From Undibacter mobilis (GTDB lineage Bacteria; Pseudomonadota; Alphaproteobacteria; Rhizobiales; Xanthobacteraceae), in NCBI RefSeq assembly GCF_003367195.1, contig NZ_QRGO01000002.1, positions 124,001 to 188,000 of the forward strand: a stretch of 64,000 nt of DNA, given 5' to 3'. Below the pieces are notes generated by a model that saw nothing but the letters and a program-made list of their open reading frames with translations, searched no databases and was not told the origin of the DNA. Every line of letters starts with the position of its first letter. The first letter of the stretch is position 1. Shown piece by piece: positions 38,459 through 46,299 of this stretch. The position numbers and the translations under genes are program-made.

Positions 38459-38950
38459 ATGACCGAGCAGCTACCGGCTGATCAGGTTTCAACGCACCGC
38501 ATTCACGAAATGCCGGGCCACCTCATTCGCCGGCTCCATCAGATCGCCGTTGGCTTGTTTTCGCAGGCAACCAAGTCCTGTGCCCTGACGCCGGTGCAGT
38601 ATGCCGTCCTGGCCGTCCTGCAAAACAACCCCGGCATCTCGCAACGCGCCCTGGCCGACCTTGTCGCACTGGACCGGTCCACCATCGGCGAGGTCATCCT
38701 CCGGCTTGAGGAAAAAGGCTGCGTGGCAAGAGAGGCCAGCCCGACGGACAAGAGGATACGTTGCCTCACGTTGACCGAAACCGGCGTCTCTCTCTTGCAG
38801 GCGATGGACGCGCTGATGCCGCAATCCCAGATCGACGTGCTCGCCCCGCTTTCGGAGGGCGAGCAGGCGATATTCATGTATCTGTTGAAAAAACTCGTCC
38901 GGCTTAACAACGACGCCAGTCCCTCGCCGTTACGACTTAAGGCCCCGTAA
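38459..38950 (+). CDS. MarR-family regulator
   Basis: From ATG 38459 (GAGG 6 bases upstream) the product has 163 residues. LTPVQYAVLAVLQNNPGISQRALADLVALDRSTIGEVILRLEEKG is the wHTH, and REASPTDKRIRCLTLTETG the wing with the usual D-K-R. It is divergent from the P450 fusion and converges with the last gene of the nitrilase/gentisate operon, so it may regulate either. MarR proteins typically bind phenolic or benzoic compounds, which fits this neighbourhood. Confidence 0.9.
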   Translation: MTEQLPADQVSTHRIHEMPGHLIRRLHQIAVGLFSQATKSCALTPVQYAVLAVLQNNPGISQRALADLVALDRSTIGEVILRLEEKGCVAREASPTDKRIRCLTLTETGVSLLQAMDALMPQSQIDVLAPLSEGEQAIFMYLLKKLVRLNNDASPSPLRLKAP

Positions 38951-38996
38951 GCGCGGCGTTCGCCGCACCGGCGCCGCGCGCGGCGATGCTTTAGCC

Positions 38997-39908
38997 CTAG
39001 ACGGCGACGATGGGGTTACGCAGGAGTCCGATCTTGTCCACACAGGCCTCGACCACATCGCCAGGCCACATCCATTCCTGCGGCACCCGTCCGGCGCCGA
39101 CGCCTGCAGGCGTACCCGAGGCAATGATGTCGCCCGGCTCCAGCGTCATGGCCGCCGAAATATCCGCGATCAGCGTCGGGATGTTGAAGAGCAAATGACG
39201 CGTGTTGGAGCGCTGCTTCTCGACACCATTCACGCGAAGCCATAGATCGAGATCGTGCGGATCGGGAATTTCATCGGCGGTTACGATGCAAGGCCCAAAC
39301 GGCGCGAACGTGTCCTGTCCCTTGGAGTAAATCCACTGGCCCGCGCGCCGGTTGTCGCGCGCGCTGATGTCGTTCATCACGCTGTAGCCGAAGACATAGT
39401 TGAGAGCCCGGTCTACGGGAACGCGCTTGGCGGTGCGTCCGATGATGACCGCAAGTTCGACCTCCCAGTCGAGCTGTTGCGTGATGTTCTTGTTGTGCTC
39501 GATCGCGTCGCCGGGCCCAATGACCGCGGTCGGCGGCTTCGAGAAAATGACCGGCTGTTTCGGTAGATCCTTCGAAGTATCCAGCGTACGGCTGGATTCC
39601 TCGACGTGCTCTACGTAGTTGAGTCCGATGCCGAAGATATTCTTGCGGGGACGCGGAATCGGCGCCAGCAACTTGACGTCGTCGAGTGCCCGGGCGGTAC
39701 CCGTCGGCCAGCGCGAACGCTTGGCCTCGAGCAGTTCCTTCAGCACCTCGATGCCGGGAGAGGAAAGATCAATGAAATCGAGCATGGAGTTTGGCAACTC
39801 CACGCCACATGACGCGCCGAGACGCGCCACATCGACGACCATCTGATCCTCGATGACGCCGAGCTGCGCCGCGTCTTCGACAGAAGCACGATACGTGACC
39901 AAACGCAT
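38997..39908 (-). CDS. Fumarylacetoacetate hydrolase-family protein, candidate maleylpyruvate hydrolase
   Basis: A 303-residue FAH-family enzyme: NIFGIGLNYVEHVEES is the entry motif, IFSKPPTAVIGPGDAI and DWEVELAVIIGR (metal-ligand Glu residues) follow, then GYSVMNDISARDNRR, SKGQDTFAPFGPCIV and GDIIASGTPAGVGAG. The family splits C-C bonds of 1,3-diketo acids with Mg2+ or Mn2+. With a gentisate-type dioxygenase and maleate isomerase in the same operon, hydrolysis of maleylpyruvate to maleate and pyruvate is the best guess. Fumarylpyruvate hydrolase would be the alternative, but no maleylpyruvate isomerase is visible here. Confidence 0.82.
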   Translation of the reverse strand: MRLVTYRASVEDAAQLGVIEDQMVVDVARLGASCGVELPNSMLDFIDLSSPGIEVLKELLEAKRSRWPTGTARALDDVKLLAPIPRPRKNIFGIGLNYVEHVEESSRTLDTSKDLPKQPVIFSKPPTAVIGPGDAIEHNKNITQQLDWEVELAVIIGRTAKRVPVDRALNYVFGYSVMNDISARDNRRAGQWIYSKGQDTFAPFGPCIVTADEIPDPHDLDLWLRVNGVEKQRSNTRHLLFNIPTLIADISAAMTLEPGDIIASGTPAGVGAGRVPQEWMWPGDVVEACVDKIGLLRNPIVAV

Positions 39909-39989
39909 TTGGATGACCTTTATTGAGAAAGAGCCGCACCTGGCCTGAAGTCAGGGATATTCATGCAATGTTTATTGTCACGGACGCCG

Positions 39990-41246
39990 TTACGACGCCG
40001 TCGTCGGTTGCTGAACCTCATTGGCCCTGTCGCGCACAGCTGCCGCGCCAGCGCGGCTTCGCACAATGGCTTCACGCTTGGCACGAGGAAGCACTGCGTC
40101 GACGTCGCTGAAGCCGTTCGGCGCCAGGGCCTCTACGGCGTCAATGACGCCCTCCGGACCCCCGAGGCGGTTGTTGAGTACAATCTCGGATGTCGGCGGG
40201 CGGCGCATGGCGTCGTAGGCCTGCAACGCTTCGACCGGCGACCGTGCCGACGCCAGGCAATCTGCAAGCGCCCGCGCATCGAGAATGGCCTGCGAAGCAC
40301 CATTCGAACCGACCGGATACATTGGATGCGCGGCATCGCCGAGCAACGTGACGTTGCCGAACGACCAGCGCTCGAGCGGATCGCGATCGCACAACGGCCA
40401 TTCAAGTATGGATGGCGAGTTGCGAATGAGACCGATCAAATCTGCTTCCTTGACCTGAAAGTGATTGATGCGCGGCCAGAGATCGTCCCAGGATCCGGCG
40501 CGCGACCAGTTCTCGCGACGCGGGGGCGGCAAGCCCGGTGCGCCCGCTCGGCTGATGACGCCCCAGTTGGTCAGTCGGGTGTCCGGCGTTTCGCCCGGCG
40601 CGATGGGATATGCGACGATCTTCGACTCCAGCCCGCCCGCCACGATCATCGAACGGCCATCGAGAAAAACCGGCCAATCGAGCGCGCCGCGCCAATTCAT
40701 CAATCCGGTCCAGACCGGCGGGCCTTCATTCGGGACGAGTTGACTTCGCACGAACGAATGAATTCCGTCCGCTCCGATCAAAACGTCGCCGTGGCTCTCG
40801 ACGATCGTCCCGTCGGTGCGCGCGAATTTTGCCGTGACACTCGCCTCCGCCTGAGCGAACGCGACGAGTTTGTGATCCGTTAGAATGCTGCCGGCCGGAA
40901 GCCGGCTGAGAGCGGCCTGCAGCAACACGTTCTGCAACCGCCCGCGGTGGATCGAAAGCTGGGGAACGGGGTGGCCAGCGGCCATGCCGCGTTGCTCGAC
41001 CCATACTTCCTGGCCAAGGTGATTGAGATAGTAGAGCTTGTTCGTTCGAATCGCGACCCGATCGAGCTCATCGAGCAACCCGATATACGCCAGTTCATTG
41101 ATCGCCTGGGGCAGCGCATTGATGCCAACGCCCAATTCGCGGATCTCGGCCGCCTGCTCATAGACAGTCGTTTCAATGCCTCGCGAATGCAACATCAGGG
41201 CCGCGGTCAGCCCTCCGATGCCGCCACCGACAATAATGACCTTCAT
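39990..41246 (-). CDS. FAD-dependent monooxygenase, PhzS/salicylate-hydroxylase type
   Basis: A 418-residue class A flavoprotein: VIIVGGGIGGLTAALML (FAD dinucleotide loop), DVLIGADGIHSFVR (the DG motif for NADH and FAD) and TLLGDAAHPMYPVGSNGASQAILDA (second FAD motif). The last form, with PVGSNGASQAI, is typical of the PhzS-like flavin-dependent oxidoreductases rather than classical 4-hydroxybenzoate hydroxylases. In this operon it is the likely ring hydroxylase making gentisate or an analogue, for example 3-hydroxybenzoate 6-hydroxylation. The substrate is inferred. Confidence 0.85.
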   Translation of the reverse strand: MKVIIVGGGIGGLTAALMLHSRGIETTVYEQAAEIRELGVGINALPQAINELAYIGLLDELDRVAIRTNKLYYLNHLGQEVWVEQRGMAAGHPVPQLSIHRGRLQNVLLQAALSRLPAGSILTDHKLVAFAQAEASVTAKFARTDGTIVESHGDVLIGADGIHSFVRSQLVPNEGPPVWTGLMNWRGALDWPVFLDGRSMIVAGGLESKIVAYPIAPGETPDTRLTNWGVISRAGAPGLPPPRRENWSRAGSWDDLWPRINHFQVKEADLIGLIRNSPSILEWPLCDRDPLERWSFGNVTLLGDAAHPMYPVGSNGASQAILDARALADCLASARSPVEALQAYDAMRRPPTSEIVLNNRLGGPEGVIDAVEALAPNGFSDVDAVLPRAKREAIVRSRAGAAAVRDRANEVQQPTTAS

Positions 41247-41264
41247 GAGTTCCTCTTACTGATT

Positions 41265-42020
41265 TCAATACTTGCCCGACATCAGCACGCCACCGATAGG
41301 GGCCTGCGCCGAAAGTCCAAGGCTCTTGAGCATTTGGTATGTGGTGCATACGGCGGCGCTCACGACGGGCAGCCCGCTTTGCTGCTCCATCCGGTCGATG
41401 ATCGACAGGGATGGCATCTGCACGCAGGCTGATGTCACGAGGACATCGATTCCCTTGCAATCGACGCTTTTATAGATGTCGAGCAGTTTTTTCGGGTTGT
41501 GGCGGCCGACTTCGATGTTGTCGGGAATTTCAAGGGCCACGAAGTCCTTGACCTTGATGCCTTCGCTCTCGATGTAATCGACGACAAGTTGCGTCAGCGG
41601 CTTCATGTAAGGGCAAATGACCGAGATCGTCTTTGCACCCAGCACCTGCAGACCGTCGACAAGCGCACCGGCGCTCGTCACGACCGGAGCCGGCGCATTA
41701 TTTTCAACGGTTCGGCCGTGTAGACGCTTTTCCGAGACGCGGTGATAGCCTTTACCCATGCTCATGATGGCGACGAGACACGCGTAGCCGATCACATCCA
41801 TGCGGGCGTCGGAGAGCTCAATCGCACAGCGATCGCTGTCGCGATCCATCGCCTCAAGCTCTTCCTTCACGACTTTCTTCATGCGCATGCGACTCGAGTG
41901 AAACGTGAAACGCTCAGGAAGAATCGTCTCACGCGCTCTCAACAAGGCCGGTATCTCCGTCTCCATCGTCGTGTTGGACGACGGGACGATCTGGCCGATG
42001 CGGTAGGTTGCTTGCTTCAT
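41265..42020 (-). CDS. Asp/Glu racemase-family protein, candidate maleate cis-trans isomerase
   Basis: From ATG 42020 the product has 251 residues. The N-terminus YRIGQIVPSSNTTMETEIP and Cys pair in IGYACLVAIMSMG and VLVTSACVQMPSLSIID match arylmalonate decarboxylase/maleate isomerase proteins: the first Cys attacks maleate and the second helps. It would turn maleate into fumarate for the TCA cycle without a cofactor. It stands between the dioxygenase and the flavin monooxygenase in the operon, consistent with a maleate-producing route such as gentisate cleavage followed by direct hydrolysis. Confidence 0.85.
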   Translation of the reverse strand: MKQATYRIGQIVPSSNTTMETEIPALLRARETILPERFTFHSSRMRMKKVVKEELEAMDRDSDRCAIELSDARMDVIGYACLVAIMSMGKGYHRVSEKRLHGRTVENNAPAPVVTSAGALVDGLQVLGAKTISVICPYMKPLTQLVVDYIESEGIKVKDFVALEIPDNIEVGRHNPKKLLDIYKSVDCKGIDVLVTSACVQMPSLSIIDRMEQQSGLPVVSAAVCTTYQMLKSLGLSAQAPIGGVLMSGKY

Positions 42021-42114
42021 GAGAGTCCTCGAGATCAATCCGTGAATGGGCCTGCCGGCTGCCAAGGGTGAATGCCTGCGCCAGGCCCTCCGTTTCTGAA
42101 GTGTGGCCGCGCGA

Positions 42115-43212
42115 TCAGTTCAACTGGTAACCGTCGTTGTCTCCAAATGCCTCTTCGCGGTAGAGGCCGAGCGTGCCGATGACGGGCATGTCGTTGAAGG
42201 AAAACAGGCAGGCATCTTCGCTGTTCGACGCGTTGCCATGTTCATGCCACGACCATGACGGCACGCAGAAGATGTCGCGCTCCTTCCAGTCGAAGCGCTT
42301 GCCATCGATGATGGAGTAACCTTTGCCCTTGGCCACCTGATAGATGAAACTGCCGGTATGCCGGTGCGCCTTGGTCCGTTCGCCCGCGCGCAGCATCTGC
42401 ATGGTGGCGCCAATCGTCTGCATCACCGGACCACCGGTGACGGGGTTGACGTAGTTCATCATCACGCCGTCGAAGGGCGAGCCTGCCGTCGATTTCGCGT
42501 ATTTGCTCAGCGCTTCGTAGGTCGGGCCCCACTGATACTTGAACAGTGGCGAATATTGCTTCGACCATTTGTCTCCGGCGGGCCGCAGACCGGGAGCACC
42601 CCAGGCATGGGTGGTGTCGTCAACCGGATATGCAACGGCCTGCGACAGGTCCGGATGAACCGCATAGAAATTGGCCTCCATCGCGTTCACGAAGGGGATA
42701 TCAAGGCCATCCTGCCAGATGCAGGGCAAACCCGACGCCTCGACGCCATGCTCATGCCACGTCCCGTTCGGCGTGAGCACAAAATCATTAGCGCCGAGCG
42801 GCATCTTGTGGCCGTCCACGATCGTGTAAGCGCCGCGGCCTTCCATGATGAAGCGAAGCGCCGAAGCCGAGTGCGCGTGCGCCGACGCGACCTCGCCTGG
42901 ATTCATGACCTGCAGGCCCGAATAGAGCCAGCCGACCGCAGCGGACACTTCGCGACGGCCCGGGTTGTTGAGATAGATGACGCGACGGCCGGCCTTTTCG
43001 GGGCTTACAAGCTCGACCGAGCGAAGGACGTGCGAACGCAAATCGTCATAGCGCCAGAGCACCGGAACGGACTGCGATTTGGGCTGCCATGGCTCGATCT
43101 TGTTGGCGACGGTCCAAAGGGCGCCGGCCTCGTACCTTTCGAGGTCGCGATAATACGCCTCGAGCTCCGGCGTATCCTCGACATTGGCGCGTCCGATAAC
43201 ATCTTCACGCAC
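42115..43212 (-). CDS. Gentisate 1,2-dioxygenase-like bicupin
   Basis: I take GTG 43212 as the start, because AGGAG lies 7 bases upstream. A GTG two codons earlier is too close to it. The 365-residue bicupin has ASAHAHSASALRFIMEGRGAY in the first cupin (H-x-H for Fe(II)), NGTWHEHG for the third His, and AHRHTGSFIYQVAKGKGY with SWSWHEHGN in the second cupin. Gentisate dioxygenases and relatives open the ring between C1 and C2 of gentisate to maleylpyruvate, but related enzymes act on 1-hydroxy-2-naphthoate and salicylate. The length and both cupin pairs fit the family. Confidence 0.88.
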   Translation of the reverse strand: MREDVIGRANVEDTPELEAYYRDLERYEAGALWTVANKIEPWQPKSQSVPVLWRYDDLRSHVLRSVELVSPEKAGRRVIYLNNPGRREVSAAVGWLYSGLQVMNPGEVASAHAHSASALRFIMEGRGAYTIVDGHKMPLGANDFVLTPNGTWHEHGVEASGLPCIWQDGLDIPFVNAMEANFYAVHPDLSQAVAYPVDDTTHAWGAPGLRPAGDKWSKQYSPLFKYQWGPTYEALSKYAKSTAGSPFDGVMMNYVNPVTGGPVMQTIGATMQMLRAGERTKAHRHTGSFIYQVAKGKGYSIIDGKRFDWKERDIFCVPSWSWHEHGNASNSEDACLFSFNDMPVIGTLGLYREEAFGDNDGYQLN

Positions 43213-43248
43213 GACCACTCTCCTCTTCCAACCCTTGCGTCTGCCCCA

Positions 43249-44268
43249 CTAAGGGTGCGCATCACCACTGCTTTGTATTTCCTCGGGCTCACTACGCTCG
43301 GCCGGAGCGTCAAACAACGAAACCGGCGCAAGAGGCCGGCGATTGACGCGCAGGTCGAATACGTCAAATCGATTGTAGTGTCCGACGATGTCATGCATCT
43401 GCTTGGGCTGAATGCAGCGACCAAGATCGATGTCGGCGTAGACAATACCTTCGTCATCGATCAGCGCATCGCCGACAATCCGCCCGTCCGGACCGATGAC
43501 ACCGGAGAAGGCACTCGATTTACGCTCCAGCTTGGCACGCGCGTCCGGCGTCACCGTCTCCATCTGCTGGATGATTTCTTCCGAGACGGTGGAGCACGAG
43601 ACGATCGTGAACAATTTTCCTTCGAAGGAATGGGCGATCGCGCGAAGCTTGATGGCCTCAGCCATGTCGTAATCCGGCGGCGCCACCGGCAACGAGATGT
43701 AGCTGGCGACGTGGATCAACTCACCCTGCGCCAACAGCGTGAAGCGCGCCAAAGTGTTGGTGTTCTCGCCGCAGGCCAAGCCGCCAAGCGGCCCCAGTTT
43801 GGTGTCGTAGACGCGCAGGCCCGCGCCATCGCCCGGTGCCCAAGTGAGCTTTTCGGCCCAGGTGGGGACCAGCTTGCGGTGGCGGCCGATCAACTCGCCC
43901 TCCGGGCCGATGAACAACAGCGTGTTGTAAATGCTGCCGAGAGAGTGGGGGCTGCGCTCGTTGATCCCGATCACGACGTAAATGGCATTGTCGTGGGCGG
44001 CCCGGCGCAACCGCTCGACTTCCGGACCGTTCAACAGGATTGCCGCCCGGGCGAGCTTCTCGAACCAGGCACTGCCGGTCACCGGGTCCGTGATCCAGCT
44101 CCAGTACGGGTACCCGGGCACAAAGACTTCCGGAAAGGCGACAAGCTTGGCGCCGTTGCCAGCCGCTTCGCGGATCAGCGCAATGGCTTTGTCGATCGTG
44201 GCATCCGTATTCAGGAAGACCGGCGATGCCTGAACGGCCGCTGCCTTGAATGCCTGAAGCTTCAGCAT
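43249..44268 (-). CDS. Nitrilase (aliphatic/aromatic nitrilase family)
   Basis: A 339-residue C-N hydrolase with the catalytic Glu in KLVAFPEVFVPGYPYW, Lys in GRHRKLVPTWAEKLTW and the nucleophile Cys in GLACGENTNTLARF. This CGEN(T/N)N form with E-x-x-x-P-G-Y-P marks true nitrilases, as opposed to amidases. It makes a carboxylic acid and ammonia from a nitrile. First gene of the operon that includes the dioxygenase, maleate isomerase, flavin hydroxylase and FAH protein, so an aromatic nitrile such as a hydroxybenzonitrile could be the pathway substrate. GGAGAGG lies just before the ATG. Confidence 0.92.
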   Translation of the reverse strand: MLKLQAFKAAAVQASPVFLNTDATIDKAIALIREAAGNGAKLVAFPEVFVPGYPYWSWITDPVTGSAWFEKLARAAILLNGPEVERLRRAAHDNAIYVVIGINERSPHSLGSIYNTLLFIGPEGELIGRHRKLVPTWAEKLTWAPGDGAGLRVYDTKLGPLGGLACGENTNTLARFTLLAQGELIHVASYISLPVAPPDYDMAEAIKLRAIAHSFEGKLFTIVSCSTVSEEIIQQMETVTPDARAKLERKSSAFSGVIGPDGRIVGDALIDDEGIVYADIDLGRCIQPKQMHDIVGHYNRFDVFDLRVNRRPLAPVSLFDAPAERSEPEEIQSSGDAHP

Positions 44269-44287
44269 ACGCCTCTCCTAATTTTCG

Positions 44288-44303
44288 AAAGAATGTATTC
44301 TTT
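44288..44303. promoter_or_regulatory. Palindrome AAAGAAT-GT-ATTCTTT before nitrilase operon
   Basis: AAAGAAT (44288-44294) and ATTCTTT (44297-44303) form a perfect 7-bp inverted repeat with 2-base spacing, 20 bases upstream of the nitrilase start. It is in an A+T-rich patch in otherwise GC-rich DNA. It is the right place for an operator of the nitrilase-to-FAH operon. The regulator could be the MarR- or GntR-type protein nearby, which is not shown. Confidence 0.55.
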
Positions 44304-44496
44304 TATATTATGACAGTCAACCAGAGTGCGGTCGATACGAACGTCCTGTGCACGACCGAGGGCGTGTCAGCGCCTGAAATGCGGACTGCCCGGGGGCTGG
44401 CGCGGCTCCGACGGAATTCTGGTCACGGCGGCTGCGCCACAGGCGGAGCTGCGGCTAGGTGAAAGCCCCACCGGCTAGCCCACCACCCCACGCCGC

Positions 44497-44528
44497 AAAA
44501 AAAAGCGCCGGCTTGCGCCAGCGCTTTT
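44497..44528 (-). terminator. Intrinsic terminator after the DUF992 gene
   Basis: On the minus strand AAAAGCGC and GCGCTTTT enclose an inner CGC-rich loop, and the right arm runs on into eight Ts (44497-44504 as A on the plus strand). It sits about 25 bases after the stop codon. A good Rho-independent terminator. Confidence 0.8.
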
Positions 44529-44551
44529 CAGATGTTCAGTACGGGTGTCGC

Positions 44552-45034
44552 TTAGCGGGCCGGGTGCAATTCCAGCCCCGAGACGCCGACCGCCAGATTG
44601 AGGCCTGTCTGGCCCTGCACCGACACCGGCTGCAGCGTGACCGTGCGGTTCGAGCCGCCAACCAGCACGTTGGCGCCGGCCCCGACGCCAACCGTGGCTT
44701 CCGCACTGGCGCCACCATAATTGCCGGCCAGCGCGCCGAACTTCCGATCGCTCGGCGCGAACACCGACCAGATCATCTCGCCGCCGGACGTGGCACCGAT
44801 GTCGAGGCCGAACTTGGTGATCGAACCGGTGTAGACCTCGCGCGCCGCGTTCGGCGCCGACGGCGTGAACAGGCAGGTCACTTGTTTCTTTGACGCGATG
44901 ATCATGCCGATGCCGCCCGAAATATCGCAGGTCAGCGCGCCAACCTTGGTGCGATCCTGAGCCTGAGCGCCGACGGGCGCGGCGACGGCAGCAGCGATTG
45001 CCATGGCGGCAAGCGCAGTCAGTGGCTTATTCAT
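44552..45034 (-). CDS. DUF992 secreted protein
   Basis: A 160-residue protein with a signal peptide (LTALAAMAIAAAVAAPVGAQAQ) and the DUF992 pattern VGALTCDISGGIGMIIASKKQVTCLFTP, YTGSITKFGLDIGATSGGEMIWSVFAP, then LAGNYGGASAEATVGVGAGANVLVGGSNRTVTLQPVSVQGQ, in separate blocks. The two Cys in the first part probably pair in the periplasm. The domain is common in Hyphomicrobiales and has no known function. It is followed by a strong terminator and begins 33 bases downstream of the HWE kinase gene, on the same strand. Confidence 0.88.
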   Translation of the reverse strand: MNKPLTALAAMAIAAAVAAPVGAQAQDRTKVGALTCDISGGIGMIIASKKQVTCLFTPSAPNAAREVYTGSITKFGLDIGATSGGEMIWSVFAPSDRKFGALAGNYGGASAEATVGVGAGANVLVGGSNRTVTLQPVSVQGQTGLNLAVGVSGLELHPAR

Positions 45035-45067
45035 ATTCGTCTCCTCAATCGGGAAATTCCTGACCTC

Positions 45068-46186
45068 TCAACGCGAGGCCGGCGGGCTGGTTCCGTCACG
45101 ATCCAGCGCGGCGATCAACTGGTTTGCCGGGATTACCACCCGACACTGCAGCCCTTCCGGATCGAAAGCCATATCAACCTTGGCGTCGATGGCGCGCGTA
45201 AGATTCGTTTCAATGACCATGGTACCGAAGCCGCGTTTGCGCCGCGGCTTGACGCGGGGCCCCAGGGATTCGCGCCAGGAGAACTCCACCGGTCCATCCG
45301 GCCCGTCGCTGCGGCGCCATTCAATCGACACGCGGCCTTCCGACGTCGACAACGCCCCAAAGCGCGTGGCATTGGCGCTCAGCTCATGCAGCGCGAGGCC
45401 CAGATTCTGCGCCGCTTCCGGCTTGAGCGCGATCTGCGGGCCTTCAATCGTCACCTGCTGCGCCGCGCCGTCGAGGTAGCCGACGAGTTGCGAGCGGACC
45501 AGTTCGTCGAGCGAGGCGCCGTGCCAGCTCTCGCGAATTAATAGGTCATGCGATGCGGCCAACGCCTGTAAGCGTGCACCGAACTGGGTGAGGAATGAAT
45601 CGATCGAGCCGGCATGGCGTGCGGTCTGGCGCGCCATGGCCTGGATCACTGCCAGCAGATTCTTGGAGCGGTGCGTGAGTTCGCGCAGAAGCAGGCGCAA
45701 ATGCGCCTCGCCTTCCTTGCGCTCGGTCACATCGACAGATGCACAGGTAATGCCGACAATATCGCCGGCATCGTTGCGCAGAGCCTCGACATGCAAGTCG
45801 TACCAACGCAGCGCACCGCTCTCTTCCAGTGAAAACTCGATACGTTGCGACTGCCCCGACGAAACGGCTTCACGTTTGATGGCAACGATGGAGTCGCGCA
45901 CGCTCTCCGGCAGAACGTCCTCGTCGGCACGGCCGAGAAGATCCGCCACCGAGTGCCCAAGCATCGGCTGGCTAATGGACGTGTAACGCAGGCTGCGATC
46001 CTGCGTATAGACGACAACCTGCGAACCGCGCAGCGCCGTCTCATAACGGGCAAATCTCGCGCGCAGCAGATTGAGCTCAATGGCCTGGGCATTGACCTGC
46101 CCTTCCAGCCGCTGGCATTCTTCTTGAAGTTCGTCCAGCAGGAGGCTGCCAGAAGCGCCCTCCCCTGACGGCGCTTTGTTGGCCAT
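45068..46186 (-). CDS. PAS-domain HWE-family sensor histidine kinase
   Basis: From ATG 46186 the protein has 372 residues: a coiled-coil-like start (LLDELQEECQRLEGQVNAQAIELNLL), a PAS/PAC domain ending GITCASVDVTERKEGE, an H-box LRELTHRSKNLLAVIQAMARQT (HWE/HisKA_2 form) and an ATPase domain with LALHELSANATRFGAL (N-box), WRES (the W-x-E of HWE) and GFGTMVIETNL. It has no membrane segment and should sense a cytosolic signal. Such kinases feed phosphate to PhyR, and the gene is adjacent to phyR on the same strand. Confidence 0.9.
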   Translation of the reverse strand: MANKAPSGEGASGSLLLDELQEECQRLEGQVNAQAIELNLLRARFARYETALRGSQVVVYTQDRSLRYTSISQPMLGHSVADLLGRADEDVLPESVRDSIVAIKREAVSSGQSQRIEFSLEESGALRWYDLHVEALRNDAGDIVGITCASVDVTERKEGEAHLRLLLRELTHRSKNLLAVIQAMARQTARHAGSIDSFLTQFGARLQALAASHDLLIRESWHGASLDELVRSQLVGYLDGAAQQVTIEGPQIALKPEAAQNLGLALHELSANATRFGALSTSEGRVSIEWRRSDGPDGPVEFSWRESLGPRVKPRRKRGFGTMVIETNLTRAIDAKVDMAFDPEGLQCRVVIPANQLIAALDRDGTSPPASR

Positions 46187-46263
46187 CAGTCCAAATCCAT
46201 TTCTGCGCCCCCGTCGCACACCGTCAACGTACCGTAGCGCCGCCTGTCAGTCGTCCAACTAGC

Positions 46264-46290
46264 CGGCGGCCGGTACCCCTCCGGCCGCCG
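46264..46290. terminator. GC hairpin after phyR
   Basis: CGGCGGCCGG (46264-46273) and CCGGCCGCCG (46281-46290) are a perfect 10-bp stem, about 10 bases after the phyR stop. No T-run follows, so termination efficiency is uncertain, but it separates phyR from the HWE kinase gene. Confidence 0.5.
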
Positions 46291-46299
46291 TCTTGAACA

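Noticed and set aside
42358-44313. Plus-strand 651-residue frame opposite nitrilase and the dioxygenase
   Set aside because: Composition is Arg/His/Asp/Gly-rich without domains; both minus-strand genes have complete catalytic motifs.
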